NCBI GenBank assembly: GCA_031549325.1
Contig: JAVBQA010000066.1
Coordinates: 1 to 50,695 of the forward strand
Length of the DNA: 50,695 nt
Origin: JAJDGF01 sp031549325
GTDB lineage: Bacteria; Bacillota; Clostridia; Christensenellales; Aristaeellaceae
Direction: 5' to 3'
The position numbers were made by a program, and so were the translations under genes. Each line of letters starts with the position of its first letter. The stretch's first letter is position 1. Of this stretch, positions 49,945 to 50,695 are shown piece by piece. Below the pieces are notes generated by a model. The model was not told the DNA's origin. It worked only from the letters and a program-made list of their open reading frames with translations, and made no database searches.

Positions 49945-50695
49945 ATGAACAATCGATGCAAGCGAATTGCGCTGCTGGCGCTGGTGCTGACGATGCTGCT
50001 TTCGGGCGCGAGCGCCCGGGCCGAATGGCTGTTTGGCAGCGACGCCCCGGCGGAACCGCAAGAGGTCTCGACCGATCAAACCAATATCCTGCGTGTAAAG
50101 CTGAGCTCTCTGGAGCAACCCATCGCGCTGGGGCTGACGCTGGCCGGTTCCTATACCGTGGATGGAGACAAAGGGTTCCGCTTCGCCCGGGATGCCGAGA
50201 TCTCTGTGGCGCTTTCCGGCGAGAACCTTCTGCTGACCTCGGGCGGCTTGACCATCGACATGGGCCGGAGCCTGACGCTGAAGCGCCATCAGGCGAACGG
50301 GCTAAACGGGCTTTACATTCACGAGAACAAGCACAACACGCTGTATTCCGGGGATCTGGTCCTGTCGGCCGTTGACGGCGCCATCGAACCGGTGCTCCAC
50401 ATCGATGTGGACGAGTACCTCTATGGCGTGGTGCCCTACGAGATGAGCGATTCCTTCCCCCTGCAAGCCCTCAAGACACAAGCGGTCTCCGCCCGCGGCT
50501 TCGTTTCCTATTCAAAGGGCAACTACTACGACGTGGTAGACACCTCGGCAGACCAGGTCTATAAAGGCATCAATACCAGCCAGCAAAACAGCATCAAAGC
50601 AGTGGACCAGACAAAGCATCAGGTGCTTATGTCCGGCACGAAGATCGCAAGCACCTATTTCTCCGCTTCCAATGGCGGCTGGACCATGACGGCAG
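49945..50695 (+). CDS. SpoIID/LytB-domain protein, 3' end beyond window
   Basis: First 250 codons of an exported protein. A signal peptide (NNRCKR then ALLALVLTMLLSGASARA, cleavage near residue 27) precedes a beta-rich region, then the SpoIID/LytB domain, with DEYLYGVVPYEM and the LQALKTQAVSARGF helix. SpoIID is a lytic transglycosylase needed for engulfment; LytB proteins modify autolysins. Full length and sporulation role cannot be judged from the fragment. ATG 49945 follows GGAGGT with a 4-nt gap. It is not linked to the operon upstream. Confidence 0.88.
   Translation, partial: MNNRCKRIALLALVLTMLLSGASARAEWLFGSDAPAEPQEVSTDQTNILRVKLSSLEQPIALGLTLAGSYTVDGDKGFRFARDAEISVALSGENLLLTSGGLTIDMGRSLTLKRHQANGLNGLYIHENKHNTLYSGDLVLSAVDGAIEPVLHIDVDEYLYGVVPYEMSDSFPLQALKTQAVSARGFVSYSKGNYYDVVDTSADQVYKGINTSQQNSIKAVDQTKHQVLMSGTKIASTYFSASNGGWTMTA

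Overview
The window is GC-rich chromosomal DNA from a bacterium of the Bacillota, most likely a high-GC member of the Clostridia. The sequence evidence is: a T-box leader in front of leuS; an ispH-rpsA (IspH-S1) fusion gene; the rplU-prp-rpmA cluster, with an L27 precursor that carries a cleavable N-terminal extension; a tig-clpP-clpX-lonB cluster; a DUF1540-type cysteine-rich peptide; AGGAGG-type ribosome binding sites; and many TTGnnn-N17-TATAAT or extended -10 promoters. Genus and species cannot be read from the window. No phage, integrase, transposase or CRISPR array is visible. The only mobile-looking items are non-coding palindromic elements.

Layout. 1-131: two tandem serine-type tRNA genes on the minus strand, the first cut by the window edge. 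211-1736: a structured leader and a two-subunit acetoacetate/butyrate-type CoA-transferase. 1760-3474: a membrane diguanylate cyclase with its own promoter and terminator. 3509-9491: a PfkB-type (2-keto-3-deoxygluconate-like) kinase, then 6-phosphogluconate dehydrogenase tightly followed by an unknown multi-pass membrane protein, an alpha/beta hydrolase, a GT2 glycosyltransferase and a 2-hydroxyacid dehydrogenase. 9537-14812: proteostasis genes tig, clpP, clpX and lonB. 14814-16721: a glutamate-5-kinase-like enzyme, a DUF1540 peptide and tcdA. 16778-20560: L-rhamnose isomerase, a repeat-rich gap, a sugar-phosphate isomerase-like protein and rarA. 20584-23474: an unknown zinc-ribbon membrane protein divergent from an iron/siderophore ABC permease and ATPase. 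23487-27097: a YprB-like nuclease, a TPR protein, an IspD/TarI-like cytidylyltransferase and an SDR epimerase; a stealth-family phosphotransferase faces them on the minus strand.

28255-32525: an AlaX-type tRNA editing protein, then a MATE exporter, a HAD phosphatase and an EamA transporter. 32538-34595: rplU-prp-rpmA, a palindromic repeat and an OGG1-type glycosylase. 34637-36710 (minus strand): secG with a long Val/Ala/Pro/Thr repeat tail, and a glycerol-1-phosphate dehydrogenase-like gene. 36845-39802: a TauE/SafE permease converging on an HI0933-type flavoprotein and an RpiR regulator. 39997-43666: cmk-plsC-ispH/rpsA. 43731-49840: T-box, leuS, uvrC and a PepV-type dipeptidase. 49945 to the edge: a SpoIID/LytB-domain protein, incomplete.

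Most of the window is housekeeping. The points I would follow up first are: the in-frame internal ribosome binding site and ATG at the IspH/S1 junction; the lonB ribosome binding site buried in a terminator-like hairpin; the SecG repeat tail; the cytidylyltransferase-SDR-stealth module; the divergent glutamate-5-kinase-like enzyme; the structured leader before the CoA-transferase; and the MITE-like element downstream of rhaA.
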